DNA of 49,950 bases from Oscillospiraceae bacterium. Lineage in GTDB: Bacteria > Bacillota > Clostridia > Oscillospirales > Ruminococcaceae. Positions 32,520 to 41,791 of this stretch are shown here, in pieces (position 1 is the stretch's first letter; each line of letters opens with the position of its first letter). The notes beneath the pieces were generated by a model. The model worked only from the letters and a program-made list of their open reading frames with translations. It was not told the DNA's origin and ran no database searches. A program made the translations under genes and the position numbers. The stretch is from assembly GCA_015067145.1 (NCBI GenBank), contig SVNA01000012.1, positions 1 through 49,950 of the forward strand, read 5' to 3'.

Positions 32520-34739
32520 TTATTCCTGTGTTGGGTTCATATTTACATATATACCCGATTTATTTTCGGGATTTTTAAGATATTCGTCGATACACAATCT
32601 TAAAAAATCTCTGAATTTTTTTGTATTTTTACATTTTAACGTCAGTCGGTAGCGATATATTCCGCTGACCATAGACACCGAAAACGGTGCCGGGCCAAGC
32701 ACTACCAGCGGCTGGTTTTCCAGCTTTTCTGACTGCTCTTTTATTATATTTAAAAATCTTGCCGAATCCTTTGCTGCAGAAACTTCCTTTTCATTTGTGA
32801 AAGCCACCTGACACATAGTACAGAACGGCGGATAGATGTTCAGCTTGCGGAAAGTTATTTCGCGGTTGTAGAAGGTTTCGTAATCGCCCTTCTGTGCAAG
32901 ATTTATAACAGGATTTTCGCTGTCATAGGTCTGCACAACCGCCAACGCATCCTTCTGCCATCTGCCTGCACGTCCAATTACCTGTGTCAGCAGACTGAAG
33001 GCAGTTTCGTTTGAGTTGTATGAGGTCTGGTTCAGTGCACCGTCAATGCCCAGAACACAAACCATATTTACATCCTTAAAGTCCAGCCCTTTTGCCACCA
33101 TCTGTGTACCCACAAGTATGTCGTACTTTTTATCTGCAAAATCTTTCAGCATCTCGCTGTGGGCATCACTTCTGCCTGTTGTGTCCGCATCCATACGCAG
33201 AATACGTGCTGCAGGAATACAGCTTTGAATATATTCTTCCACACGCTGTGTGCCATAGCCAACATACTGTATCTCACCGCCGCAGTGAGGGCATTTTTCG
33301 ATTATAGGGTAGCTTTTTGAGCAGTAGTGACAGCTTAATTTACCTGCGTTTTTATGCTTTACAAGGTTTACGCTGCAGTCGTCACACTGCAGGGTTTCCC
33401 TGCATTCCCTGCATATGCCAACGGTGGAATAGCCACGTCGGTTTATAAGGATAATGCTCTGTTTTTCATCCTTTATATTGTCGGACAAATATTTTATCAC
33501 CGAATCGGACAGAACACCTGTATCTCCGATTGCCGCCTGCATACGCATATCTATAACCTCTACATGAGGCATCGGCATATCGTTGTAGCGTTTATCCATC
33601 TTATGCAGATGGTAATATCCGTTTTTTGCAAGATAATAGCTTTCTAAGCTTGGTGTAGCCGAGGCCAGCACCAGCTTTGCTCCTTTTTCCCTTGCGATAA
33701 AGGAAGCCACACGGATTGCGGAATATCGGGGACTGTTTTCCGACTTGAATGTTTTCTCGTGTTCCTCATCGATTATTATAAGACCGATATTGTCACATGG
33801 GGCAAACACGGCACTGCGGGTGCCTACAATAACCTTTGCTTTACCTTCGGTGATTTTTTTGTGCTGATAAAGCCGCTGTGTGTTTGTCAGTTTTGAGTGC
33901 AATACACTGATTACATCGCCGAAATGCTGAGAAAGCAGATTTATCATCTGCGGTGTGAGGGAAATTTCCGGCACAAGCAGCATTGCAGTTTTGTCTTTTT
34001 CCAGCGTATTCTCTATCAGCTTTATAAATACCGCTGTCTTGCCGCTGGAGGTTACCCCATGGATAAGGTGGGGTTTGCCGTCATTTTCGGCAACAATTTC
34101 ATTAAAAACCTTTTGCTGCTGCTTTGAAAGATTTATCTCTTTTTTATCAGCAGTGTTTATAACTGTACCGGATTCTTTCTGTTTTTCTGTTACGGTAATC
34201 AGATTTTTTTCAATCAGTTTATCCACCACAGCTTTGGTTACATTACAATCATCGCATATTTGTTTGATTGTTTTGTGTGAAGAAAGAAGATAATTGTATA
34301 CTGTCTGCTGCTTTTGTGTCAGCTTGGGCTGCTCTGTCTGAATATTGACAGTGTACTGCCTTTCTGTGGGCAGACGGTATTTTTCTTCCAGTCTGCCATC
34401 TGCAATTTTGTACTGACTGCCGTATGGAATAACAGTTTTTGCCGCCTCATAATATGTGCAGAAGCAAGTTTCCTTTATATGCTCCACCATTCTGAGAGCA
34501 AATGGTGATACCGACCACTGCTCTGTTTTTACGTCTGCAATAGTTTTGAGCCTTTTTACATCCTCTTTTTCACAAAGGCTGAGCACAACCCCCTGGCGTA
34601 GTGCACTGCTGCGGCCAAAAGGTACAAGCACGGTGGAACCCACCTGTATCTCTCTTTCAAACTGCGGAGGAACAATATATGAAAATTCCCTGTCAAAGTT
34701 CAAGGTAGCTTTATCCACTGCTACGCCTGCTGTCAACAT
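32520..34739 (-). CDS. priA: Primosomal replication-restart helicase PriA
   Basis: 739 aa superfamily-2 DNA helicase. The N-terminal 3'-DNA-binding domain (about 1-105, FVPFGR-type stretch VLVPFGRSSALRQGVV) is followed by Walker A GVTSSGKTAVF, DEEH box, and SATPSLES. The zinc-binding insert has CRECRETLQCDDC and CHYCSK / CPHCGG. The helicase C-terminal motifs are MVAKGLDFKDV and QVIGRAGRW. It reloads the replisome at stalled forks. Only 20 bases separate it from gmk; the rpoZ and coaBC genes that often lie between are not here. AAAGGAGG precedes the ATG. Confidence 0.96.
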   Translation of the reverse strand: MLTAGVAVDKATLNFDREFSYIVPPQFEREIQVGSTVLVPFGRSSALRQGVVLSLCEKEDVKRLKTIADVKTEQWSVSPFALRMVEHIKETCFCTYYEAAKTVIPYGSQYKIADGRLEEKYRLPTERQYTVNIQTEQPKLTQKQQTVYNYLLSSHKTIKQICDDCNVTKAVVDKLIEKNLITVTEKQKESGTVINTADKKEINLSKQQQKVFNEIVAENDGKPHLIHGVTSSGKTAVFIKLIENTLEKDKTAMLLVPEISLTPQMINLLSQHFGDVISVLHSKLTNTQRLYQHKKITEGKAKVIVGTRSAVFAPCDNIGLIIIDEEHEKTFKSENSPRYSAIRVASFIAREKGAKLVLASATPSLESYYLAKNGYYHLHKMDKRYNDMPMPHVEVIDMRMQAAIGDTGVLSDSVIKYLSDNIKDEKQSIILINRRGYSTVGICRECRETLQCDDCSVNLVKHKNAGKLSCHYCSKSYPIIEKCPHCGGEIQYVGYGTQRVEEYIQSCIPAARILRMDADTTGRSDAHSEMLKDFADKKYDILVGTQMVAKGLDFKDVNMVCVLGIDGALNQTSYNSNETAFSLLTQVIGRAGRWQKDALAVVQTYDSENPVINLAQKGDYETFYNREITFRKLNIYPPFCTMCQVAFTNEKEVSAAKDSARFLNIIKEQSEKLENQPLVVLGPAPFSVSMVSGIYRYRLTLKCKNTKKFRDFLRLCIDEYLKNPENKSGIYVNMNPTQE

Positions 34740-34759
34740 AAAGCTACCTCCTTTTGATT

Positions 34760-35323
34760 TTAGTCTCTGTTGTCAAAAATATTTATAATAGACTGTGCAC
34801 ACTCTTCCACATTGTTGTTTTCCACTATGTAATCATAGCTGGACTGGAAACCAAGCTCTTCCTTTGCCTTGAACAGACGCTGTTTGATTTTGGTTTCGTC
34901 CTCTGTGCCTCTGTTTTTAAGGCGGCGTTCCAGTTCTTCAAGAGATGGCGGTGCGAGGAAGATTGTAAGACTGTCAGGATACACTTTTTTAACATTCTGT
35001 GCACCCTCAACCTCGATAACCAGCACAACAACTTTACCGGCCATTACCTTGTCTTCAATCTGTTTTTTCAGTGTGCCGTAGTAGTTATCACAGTAACATG
35101 TGTATTCGAGAAATTCGCCGTTGGAAAGTCTTGATGTAAACTCTTCTGTGGAAAGGAATATATAGTCCACACCGTCCTTTTCAATAGGGCGACGCTGACG
35201 TGTTGTTGCAGAAACGGAAAGAACAAATCTTTCGTCCATAGCGAGAATCTTTTTAACCACTGTATCCTTGCCGCAGCCTGACGGACCGGAAATTACAACT
35301 ATATTTTTATCAATACTACTCAT
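34760..35323 (-). CDS. gmk: Guanylate kinase
   Basis: 187 aa P-loop kinase that makes GDP from GMP. The Walker A is GPSGCGKDTVVK (Asp replaces the more common Gly/Ser before Thr). GMP-binding residues are in SVSATTRQRRPIEKDGVDYIF and the FLEYTCYCDNYYGT segment, with the lid region later. It overlaps remA by 8 bases. The yicC-remA-gmk order is a Firmicutes hallmark. Confidence 0.96.
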   Translation of the reverse strand: MSSIDKNIVVISGPSGCGKDTVVKKILAMDERFVLSVSATTRQRRPIEKDGVDYIFLSTEEFTSRLSNGEFLEYTCYCDNYYGTLKKQIEDKVMAGKVVVLVIEVEGAQNVKKVYPDSLTIFLAPPSLEELERRLKNRGTEDETKIKQRLFKAKEELGFQSSYDYIVENNNVEECAQSIINIFDNRD

Positions 35324-35582
35324 CTTCAGTCTCCATAAATTTTATAAGATTGTCATTCGACTGTCCGAAAACCCTTTCTGCCGAAAATGCACAGAGGATT
35401 ATCTGCTCGCAGTCGGTTATAATAACAGTTTTTGTTTTTCTGCCAAAGGTTGCGTCGATAAGAGTATTTTCGCTTTTTGCCTTTGTTATCATCCTTTTTA
35501 CGGGTGCAGATTCCGGGCTTAATGCGGCAACAATTCTGTCGGCATTAATCATACTGCCAAAGCCTATGTTCAACATTCCCAT
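35316..35582 (-). CDS. remA: RemA-family (DUF370) regulatory protein
   Basis: 88 aa. The start MGMLNIGFGSMINADRIVAAL and the segment SPESAPVKRMITKAK are the family signature; a short beta-rich end follows. In Bacillus subtilis RemA is an oligomeric DNA-binding activator of biofilm matrix and osmoprotection genes. The function in this organism is unverified. It lies 12 bases after yicC and overlaps gmk. Confidence 0.9.
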   Translation of the reverse strand: MGMLNIGFGSMINADRIVAALSPESAPVKRMITKAKSENTLIDATFGRKTKTVIITDCEQIILCAFSAERVFGQSNDNLIKFMETEDE

Positions 35583-35594
35583 AGTTTTGTCCCC

Positions 35595-36473
35595 TTATTC
35601 CATATTCTGAATCTGTTCTCTGATTTTTTCAATTTCGGATTTTATATCAACAACTCTGCGTGTAACCTCAAGGTCGTTGGATTTGGAACCTATTGTATTG
35701 GCCTCACGGTTGAGTTCCTGTGTGAGAAAGTCCAGCTTTCTGCCCTGTTTTGCATCACCGTTGAGGATATCGCGGTACTGGGCAATATGACTGCGGAGTC
35801 TTACTGTTTCTTCATCCACTGCCACTTTATCGGCAAAGATTGCAGCTTCTGTGAGAATTCTCTGGCTGTCAATCTGTGTATCCTGCAGTATTGTCTGCAG
35901 TTTCTGATAAAGTCTTTCCTGATATTTCTGTGTACGCAGCGGAGCAATTTCTTCAATTTCGCCAACAATATTTTCTATTGTAACAAGGCGGCTCATAACA
36001 TCGTTATAGAGTTTTTCGCCCTCGGCCGCTTTCATCTTCATAAACTCATCCAGAGCCATTGCCACAACACTACTTACATCCTTTGCCAGCTGTTCGGCAT
36101 CATCTTCGCTCTTATTCTGGGTGAGAACACCTTCGTAACGGGCGATAGCCATTACATCTTCAGGATTGTCAAGGCCAAGTTCTTCGCTGATTTTGCACAG
36201 TGCCTCGTAATAGCTTTTTGCCAGTGCAACATCTGCTTCTACCACTGTGTCGCTCTGTTCCACTGTTTTTATTGCAAGGCTCATCTCCACCTTGCCGCGG
36301 CTTACTGTTTCGTTAATCTGTTTTTTGATTTTGTCTTCAAGAAAGGCAAAGAAACGGGACATTCTGCTGGAATATTCAAAATATCTGTGGTTGACAGATT
36401 TGATTTCAACAGTGATGTCCTTTCCGTTAAGAACGGCATTTCCCTTGCCGTATCCGGTCATACTGTATACCAT
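35595..36473 (-). CDS. YicC/YloC-family endoribonuclease
   Basis: 292 aa. The family is identified by the N-terminal MTGYGKG and SVNHRYFEYS with SRGKVEMSLAIK, and by the C-terminal GRKLDFLTQELNREANTIGSKS and REQIQNME. Helical middle regions are rich in Glu and Lys. Members of this family (YicC of E. coli, YloC of B. subtilis) are reported RNases. It is the first gene of the long minus-strand series, with GGAGGTG 5 bases before the ATG and a consensus promoter about 70 bases upstream. Confidence 0.94.
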   Translation of the reverse strand: MVYSMTGYGKGNAVLNGKDITVEIKSVNHRYFEYSSRMSRFFAFLEDKIKKQINETVSRGKVEMSLAIKTVEQSDTVVEADVALAKSYYEALCKISEELGLDNPEDVMAIARYEGVLTQNKSEDDAEQLAKDVSSVVAMALDEFMKMKAAEGEKLYNDVMSRLVTIENIVGEIEEIAPLRTQKYQERLYQKLQTILQDTQIDSQRILTEAAIFADKVAVDEETVRLRSHIAQYRDILNGDAKQGRKLDFLTQELNREANTIGSKSNDLEVTRRVVDIKSEIEKIREQIQNME

Positions 36474-36544
36474 TTTTACACCTCCGAAAGACAGTAGGTT
36501 CCAGGCTTGCTTCTGATCCTTTTTATCTACTATCTTAATAGTTA

Positions 36545-36574
36545 ATTATACACAAAACAGCTGTATTTTGTCAA
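36545..36574 (-). promoter_or_regulatory. Promoter of the yicC-to-deoC gene series
   Basis: Minus-strand TTGACA (36569-36574), 18-base spacer, TATAAT (36545-36550): exact matches to both sigma-A boxes. It precedes 15 densely packed same-strand genes. Confidence 0.8.
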
Positions 36575-36626
36575 TTTTTCACAGTCTGTCCAACACTTTA
36601 AAATACCCTGCAAGCAGTATATTTAT

Positions 36627-36684
36627 ACGCAAAAAAACAAAACGCCTGTACAGGAAAATCCTATATCCTTCCTGTCAGGCGTTT
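36627..36684 (-). terminator. Terminator after the 169-aa gene
   Basis: AAACGCCTG / CAGGCGTTT with an inner CAGGAA/TTCCTG stem, followed on the minus strand by GTTTTGTTTTTTTG. It separates the AI-2E transporter unit from the yicC promoter. Confidence 0.8.
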
Positions 36685-36688
36685 AAGA

Positions 36689-37198
36689 TTAAATTGAGGA
36701 CCTTTTTGCACTTACATCAAGGGCAAAATAGTGCATTATTGTGCCCTGGTCAAACTGGGCAACAACCTTATATACATATATACCTTCTTTGTTGGGAGTA
36801 TTGCTGGAGTATCTTTTCTCCTGAAATTCCCCTGATGCAACAACCCTGCCGTTTATAAGGACACCCTCACTTTCATAGAGTGTAAGCTGGTTGTGAGGCA
36901 CCGAAAAGCCTATAAGTATAGGCACATCAATCAGTGCATCATAGGCTATCAGAGGAATATCTATGCTTGATACATATGGCGACATCATACTTTTTGTTCT
37001 GTAATTCCACTCGTATCCTGCCCGTGGAACACTTGGTATCGGGCTGTAGCCTGTTGTTACATTTATAATAGGCAAAGATACCTCCGGATTGTTGGAATCT
37101 ATAGTATCCTTGATAAACACCGAAATATATCCTGCCAGAATAAGAAGAACAAAGGCAATGGCATATCGGCGTATAGCTCTGTTATGCATTCGGTTCAT
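36689..37198 (-). CDS. Membrane-anchored hypothetical protein (169 aa)
   Basis: 169 aa. A basic N-terminus (MNRMHNRAIRRYAIAF) leads into one uncleaved hydrophobic helix (about 12-30), and the rest is extracytoplasmic and beta-rich. It includes PSVPRAGYEWNYRTKS, a hydrophobic strand DVPILIGFSVP and a final TIMHYFALDVSAK. It overlaps the AI-2E transporter gene by 17 bases; GGAAGGAG lies inside that gene, so the two are translationally coupled. No family recognised; a partner of the transporter is possible. Confidence 0.72.
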   Translation of the reverse strand: MNRMHNRAIRRYAIAFVLLILAGYISVFIKDTIDSNNPEVSLPIINVTTGYSPIPSVPRAGYEWNYRTKSMMSPYVSSIDIPLIAYDALIDVPILIGFSVPHNQLTLYESEGVLINGRVVASGEFQEKRYSSNTPNKEGIYVYKVVAQFDQGTIMHYFALDVSAKRSSI

Positions 37199-38381
37199 CT
37201 GTTGTTGTTTCTCCTTCCGGTGTAAGAGTCATTTTTTCTCTGTCTGCAATAATATTCTTTTTCGCCAGGCGCTTGTCCATATTTTCACTGAGCAGACTGT
37301 AGAATACTGCAAAAGTAGGCACACCGATAATCATACCTATAAACCCCATCAGACCGCCGCCGATTGTGATAGATACAAGCACCCAGATAGGTGCAAGGCC
37401 AGTGGAATCACCGAGAATTTTTGGTCCGAGAATATTTCCGTCAAACTGCTGAAGAGCCAGAACAAACGCTACAAAGATAAGAGCATCCAAAGGACTTACC
37501 ATAAGCAGAATAAGGGTGGACGGTATAGCACCGATAAATGGTCCAAAAAACGGAATCATATTTGTAACGCCCACAATAATTGCAATAAGAATTGCATAAG
37601 GCGAGTAGATAAACATCATACCAATAAAGCAGAGTATACCTATAATAAGGCTGTCCAGCATTTTGCCGTTGATAAATTTGGAAAACATCTCATTGGTAAG
37701 CTGACCTATTTCAATTACTCTGTCTGCCTTTTTTTCCTTTGTGAAAGAATACAATATCTTTTTCATCTGGAAAATTAGTCTCTCTTTTGTGGCAAGCATA
37801 TATATTGATGCGATTACAGACATAAACAGGTCAATGGCAAAGTTACCAATGGACACAGAGAAATTGAACAGCTGCGGCACCAGAGCCAGAACAAATGCAC
37901 TGAGTTCCTTTAAAGCAGAGTTCATTGTTTCTGTTACTGACTCTATAAAAGCAGGATCCCAATGGTACTGGGTTGTAAGTTTATCCAGAAGCTCTGTAAT
38001 ACTCTGAATATATTTTGGAATATTATTGCCAACACTTACAACACTGTCAGCCACCTGAGGTGCTGCAGCAACAATCAAAGCCGCCAGCACCAAAGCTGCC
38101 ACAATATATGTGCAAAGAATAGACAAAGCTCTTTTTCTTTTTATTCTGCTGAAAAATTTATTTTCAAACCATGCAACAGGAGTGTGGAGCAGAAAAGCAA
38201 TAACAAAAGCCACTACAAACGGAGATATGATGCCATAAACAGTTGAAATTGCATTTTTTACAACAGCAAAATTTGATATTGCCAGATAAAGCAATACCGC
38301 TGTACAAATTGTTATAATGTTGCTTATTGTCGATTTGGTAAAATAGTTTTTTACATTGTTCTGCATAGCTGTCTCCTGCAC
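37182..38381 (-). CDS. AI-2E family transporter (PerM/YtvI-like)
   Basis: 399 aa with about eight membrane helices and the family region NMIPFFGPFIGAIPSTLI (about 275-292). The conserved C-terminal DGNILGPKILGDSTGLAPI and GGLMGFIGMIIGVP follow. Members are named after the E. coli TqsA autoinducer exporter, but many have other or unknown roles such as Na+/H+ exchange; the substrate here is unknown. The C-terminal 20 residues are hydrophilic. It is first in a two-gene unit with the 169-aa protein. Confidence 0.88.
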   Translation of the reverse strand: MQETAMQNNVKNYFTKSTISNIITICTAVLLYLAISNFAVVKNAISTVYGIISPFVVAFVIAFLLHTPVAWFENKFFSRIKRKRALSILCTYIVAALVLAALIVAAAPQVADSVVSVGNNIPKYIQSITELLDKLTTQYHWDPAFIESVTETMNSALKELSAFVLALVPQLFNFSVSIGNFAIDLFMSVIASIYMLATKERLIFQMKKILYSFTKEKKADRVIEIGQLTNEMFSKFINGKMLDSLIIGILCFIGMMFIYSPYAILIAIIVGVTNMIPFFGPFIGAIPSTLILLMVSPLDALIFVAFVLALQQFDGNILGPKILGDSTGLAPIWVLVSITIGGGLMGFIGMIIGVPTFAVFYSLLSENMDKRLAKKNIIADREKMTLTPEGETTTDEPNA

Positions 38382-38593
38382 ACTATAATCTAATTATATA
38401 TATACCATATTCCCACAAAAAAATCCATATAATTCATATTAAATTCACTTTTTTTACATCATTTATACTGCTGCAGATATTTTGATTGAATTTAATCACA
38501 TATTTACAACACAATAAATTTATATTATTATATAAGATAATCATCTTATATTTAAGATACTATGCAAAACATTTTTTACCAACAAGGAGTCAT

Positions 38594-39850
38594 ATGTCAA
38601 CCTTAATTATACTAATTATTCTGCTTTGTCTCTCTGCATTTTTCTCTGCAACCGAGACAGCTCTCACCGGGGCAAACAGGATAAGACTGAAAAACCAGGC
38701 GGAAAGCGGGGATAAAAAAGCAGCCCTTGCCATGAAACTTATCGGTAATTATGACAGTGCACTTTCAACGCTGCTTATCGCAAACAACATTGTAAATATT
38801 CTCGCATCTTCCCTTACCACCGTATTTTTTATAAATCTTCTTGGTGCAAACGCTGTTGGTGCTGCAACTGCAGTTACCACCGTTGCCGTTATCATCTTCG
38901 GCGAAGTATTGCCAAAGAGCTTTGCAAACGAAAATTCCGAAAAGATGATAAAAACCGCTTCATCTCCTATATATTTTTTATCCAAACTTTTCACCCCGTT
39001 TATTGCCGTGCTCAACTTTATAAAATCATTGCTTAAGAAGAGACATTCCGACGAAGATGATTTTGTGCCTTCCTTCTCCGAAGAAGAGCTTATCTCTATC
39101 ATTGATGAAATTGAAGATGAAGGCGTACTGGAAGAAACACAGGCAGAACTTGTACAGAGTGCTATCGAGTTCAAAGAAATTTTTGCAGGAGAAATACTCA
39201 CTCCTCGTGTTGATATAACTGCTGTGGCAAAAGATGATGATATTGAAAGGGTAAAAGAACTGTTTTTGCGGCACAATTTCAGCCGTATGCCTGTTTTTGA
39301 TGGTTCTATCGACAACATCATCGGCTTTATCAGCCAGAAAGATTTGTTCTCTCAGATTCTCAGAAACAATATTTTTCAGTGGAACAGCCTTGTAAAACCT
39401 TGCCTGTATGTTCCTCCAAAAAAGAAAATCATTGATATTATGCAGATTTTGCAGAAGGAAAAAATGCATATGGCGGTTGTAACTGATGAGTATGGCGGCA
39501 CATTGGGCATTCTTACCCTTGAAGATATCCTTGAAGAACTTGTCGGCGAAATTTGGGACGAGCATGACGAGATAACACAGTTTATCAGACCTTTGGACAA
39601 CGGTAGCTTTGAAGTGCTGGGAGAACTTGAAGTTACAGATCTTTATGAAGCTGTTCTGGAAAGTCACACTGCACCTGTAAAGGACTATATTGCTCTTTCC
39701 GCTTATCTGCTGGAAAAGTTCAGCAGAATACCTGAAAAGGGTGAAAGCGTGTATGATGCTTATTTTCTCTACACAATTCTTGAGATGAGTGAGCACAGAA
39801 TTGTAAAAGTTATGGTCACACCGTTATCTGAAAAAGATTTTGAAATTTAG
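38594..39850 (+). CDS. CNNM/CorC-type membrane protein with CBS pair (hemolysin C family)
   Basis: 418 aa from ATG 38594 (MSTLIILIILL). AAGGAG lies 4 bases upstream; an in-frame ATG 36 codons earlier has no ribosome site. The DUF21/CNNM membrane domain (about 1-180) shows SATETALTGANRIRLKNQA and the conserved LPKSFANENSE. Next is the linker EEELISIIDEIEDEGVLEE, two CBS domains (about 205-335; MTPRVD-like LTPRVDITAV, DEYGGTLGILTLEDILEEL), then the CorC_HlyC transporter-associated domain. Homologues are tied to Mg2+/Co2+ efflux rather than haemolysis. It is monocistronic or co-transcribed with the racemase gene 40 bases downstream. Confidence 0.92.
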   Translation: MSTLIILIILLCLSAFFSATETALTGANRIRLKNQAESGDKKAALAMKLIGNYDSALSTLLIANNIVNILASSLTTVFFINLLGANAVGAATAVTTVAVIIFGEVLPKSFANENSEKMIKTASSPIYFLSKLFTPFIAVLNFIKSLLKKRHSDEDDFVPSFSEEELISIIDEIEDEGVLEETQAELVQSAIEFKEIFAGEILTPRVDITAVAKDDDIERVKELFLRHNFSRMPVFDGSIDNIIGFISQKDLFSQILRNNIFQWNSLVKPCLYVPPKKKIIDIMQILQKEKMHMAVVTDEYGGTLGILTLEDILEELVGEIWDEHDEITQFIRPLDNGSFEVLGELEVTDLYEAVLESHTAPVKDYIALSAYLLEKFSRIPEKGESVYDAYFLYTILEMSEHRIVKVMVTPLSEKDFEI

Positions 39851-39890
39851 TACTCAGCATAAATTTTATTATTAAAAGGAGTTATCAATT

Positions 39891-40538
39891 ATGAAATTAG
39901 GCGTTTTGGCAGGAACCCCGGTAGACACACAGATGGGCGTGGATTATGTTGTATCAAAAGGTCACGAAGCAATGGGCTTTGCATGCAGCAAAAGTGCCCC
40001 GGAACAGAATGAAATGCAGATTCTTCACAAGGAAGAACTGCTGCAGATTGCAATCAACGGCTGTCTTGATATGGTAAAACAGGGTGCGGAGGGCATCTAT
40101 GTTTACTGCAACTCTCTTTCCGGTGCCATCGATATTGACAGACTGAAAAAAGAAGTTCCTGTATGTGTTGTGACACCTCTGGACATCTACAGAATGTGTG
40201 CAGGCAACTATAAGCGTCTTTCTGTAATCGCTGCAAACGGCCAGAGCCTTGCCGCCATCGAAAGAACTATCCTGAATGCAAACCCTGAATGTGTGGTTTT
40301 CGGTGCAGGACTTCTGCCTTTGGTTGTGGAAATTGAAGAGGCAACTGCTCCACAGGTAATCTACGACAGCTTCCAGCTTAAAAAACTTACAGACAGCTTT
40401 GTGGCTATCGGCTGTGATGCCTTTATCCTTGGCTGCACACACTATCCTTACATTGAAAAGGAAATCACCGAGGGTATTGCCGTTGAGGTTATCAACCCAA
40501 GCGACCTTATGCTTGAATATCTTGAACAGAACAAATAA
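39891..40538 (+). CDS. Aspartate/glutamate racemase-family protein
   Basis: 215 aa. The two catalytic-cysteine regions of the superfamily are present: IYVYCNSLSGAID near residue 70 and FILGCTHYPYIEKE near 185. The start MKLGVLAGTPVDTQMG is typical of the hydantoin/aspartate racemase side rather than MurI (about 260 aa). Substrate is not determinable. AAAAGGAG precedes the ATG, a hairpin terminator follows, and a LysR gene lies next on the same strand. Confidence 0.85.
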   Translation: MKLGVLAGTPVDTQMGVDYVVSKGHEAMGFACSKSAPEQNEMQILHKEELLQIAINGCLDMVKQGAEGIYVYCNSLSGAIDIDRLKKEVPVCVVTPLDIYRMCAGNYKRLSVIAANGQSLAAIERTILNANPECVVFGAGLLPLVVEIEEATAPQVIYDSFQLKKLTDSFVAIGCDAFILGCTHYPYIEKEITEGIAVEVINPSDLMLEYLEQNK

Positions 40539-40545
40539 AATTTTG

Positions 40546-40580
40546 AAAGTCATTCTGAAACTCAGAATGACTTTACTTTT
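40546..40580 (+). terminator. Terminator after the racemase-family gene
   Basis: A perfect 13-bp stem AAAGTCATTCTGA / TCAGAATGACTTT with a 3-base loop, then ACTTTTTTA. Confidence 0.85.
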
Positions 40581-40750
40581 TTATCAAAAACAACTGCGAA
40601 TTAATATTTTCGTCAATAAACATACCTTTTATTTGTATCTTTGTCGAATAGAAATATCCGTCAAAATGCGATATAATGTATTAATAAAAATACAGCAACC
40701 ATACTGATAGCTGTTGCACAACAGTTGTTTTACGGCAGAAAGGCATTTTT

Positions 40751-41668
40751 ATGACATTTTCACAGTTAAACTATGTTCTGGAAGTTTCCCGCTGCGGCTC
40801 TATAAACAAAGCTGCATCAAAACTTTTTGTGTCCCAGTCCAGCCTTTCCAACTCTATTCAGGAACTGGAAAAAGAACTTGATATCACAATCTTTCTGCGC
40901 AGCACAAAAGGTATTGAACTTACCCCGGAAGGAAGTGAGTTTCTCAGCTATATCCGGCCTCTGATTGAACAGGAAAAACAGATAAAAGCGTTGTATGAAA
41001 AGAAGAACTCCAAACCATGTCTCAGATTCAGTGTTTCCACCCAGAGATATCCTTTTGCAGCAAAAGCTTTTACCGATCTGCTCAACTCTTCCAACCATCC
41101 GAAATTTGAGGTTCGTCTTAAAGAAACCGGTATTTATCAGATTATCGAAGACGTTTACAATAACGACAGCTCCATTGGTGTAATCTTCATCTCCCGTGAG
41201 AGTGAAAAATTTATCCATAAAACCCTTGCTACAAAAAATATCACCTTTACACCTATCAAGCACATCAACCCAAGGGTTTATATCAGTGCAACACACCCAT
41301 TGGCAACCAAAGAAAAGGTACATTTCAACCAGCTTATCGATTACCCTTATGCCGTGTTCGACCACGGCCAAGGCAAAAACCTGTACTATACAGAAGAGAT
41401 AAACCTTGCGGGCTTTAAAATCCCTGAAAAGATAATATTTGTACACGATAGAGCAAGTATGTACAATATTGTAAGCCATACAAACGCTTTCTCCATAGGC
41501 AGCGGTATCCTCAATGAAGGATACTTTGACAGTGATATAATCTCCCTGCCGATTGAGTGCAATTCAGATGATGTTATGGAACTGGGTTGGATTAAACTGA
41601 CCAACCGCAAGCTTTCTGAAGAAGAACTGCTGTACATAAAATATCTCGAAAAAAGCCTTGAAGATTAA
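40751..41668 (+). CDS. LysR-family transcriptional regulator
   Basis: 305 aa. The N-terminal HTH reads QLNYVLEVSRCGSINKAASK and LFVSQSSLSNSIQELEKELD, followed by ITIFLRSTKGIELTPEG, the classic LysR start. The effector-binding part (about 90-300) is a periplasmic-binding fold. It is closest in style to the CysB/YtlI-like regulators with a long insertion, but no ligand can be assigned. The gene stands alone between two terminators; a TATAAT at 40672 may be its -10 box, without a good -35. Target genes may include the adjacent racemase or ECF genes (inference). Confidence 0.92.
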   Translation: MTFSQLNYVLEVSRCGSINKAASKLFVSQSSLSNSIQELEKELDITIFLRSTKGIELTPEGSEFLSYIRPLIEQEKQIKALYEKKNSKPCLRFSVSTQRYPFAAKAFTDLLNSSNHPKFEVRLKETGIYQIIEDVYNNDSSIGVIFISRESEKFIHKTLATKNITFTPIKHINPRVYISATHPLATKEKVHFNQLIDYPYAVFDHGQGKNLYYTEEINLAGFKIPEKIIFVHDRASMYNIVSHTNAFSIGSGILNEGYFDSDIISLPIECNSDDVMELGWIKLTNRKLSEEELLYIKYLEKSLED

Positions 41669-41679
41669 CTTATATTTAT

Positions 41680-41715
41680 AAAAGCCTGTGGACAGAAAAA
41701 TATCCGCAGGCTTTT
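41680..41715 (+). terminator. Terminator after the LysR gene
   Basis: AAAAGCCTG / CAGGCTTTT with an inner GGA/TCC pairing; a short T-containing run is part of the 3' arm. Confidence 0.7.
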
Positions 41716-41718
41716 AAA

Positions 41719-41746
41719 TTGACATCAATTAATAGTGTGATATAAT
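41719..41746 (+). promoter_or_regulatory. Promoter of the ECF S-component gene
   Basis: TTGACA (41719-41724), 16-base spacer, TATAAT (41741-41746), 45 bases before the ATG. No riboswitch-like fold is evident in the short leader. Confidence 0.72.
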
Positions 41747-41791
41747 CAACTATATATTTAATTTATCCGTTATACAAATGAGGTTATTTCT

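Noticed and set aside
38486-38593. N-terminal extension of the CNNM/CorC protein (36 codons)
   Set aside because: No ribosome site, AT-rich noncoding composition, while AAGGAG stands correctly before the ATG at 38594.
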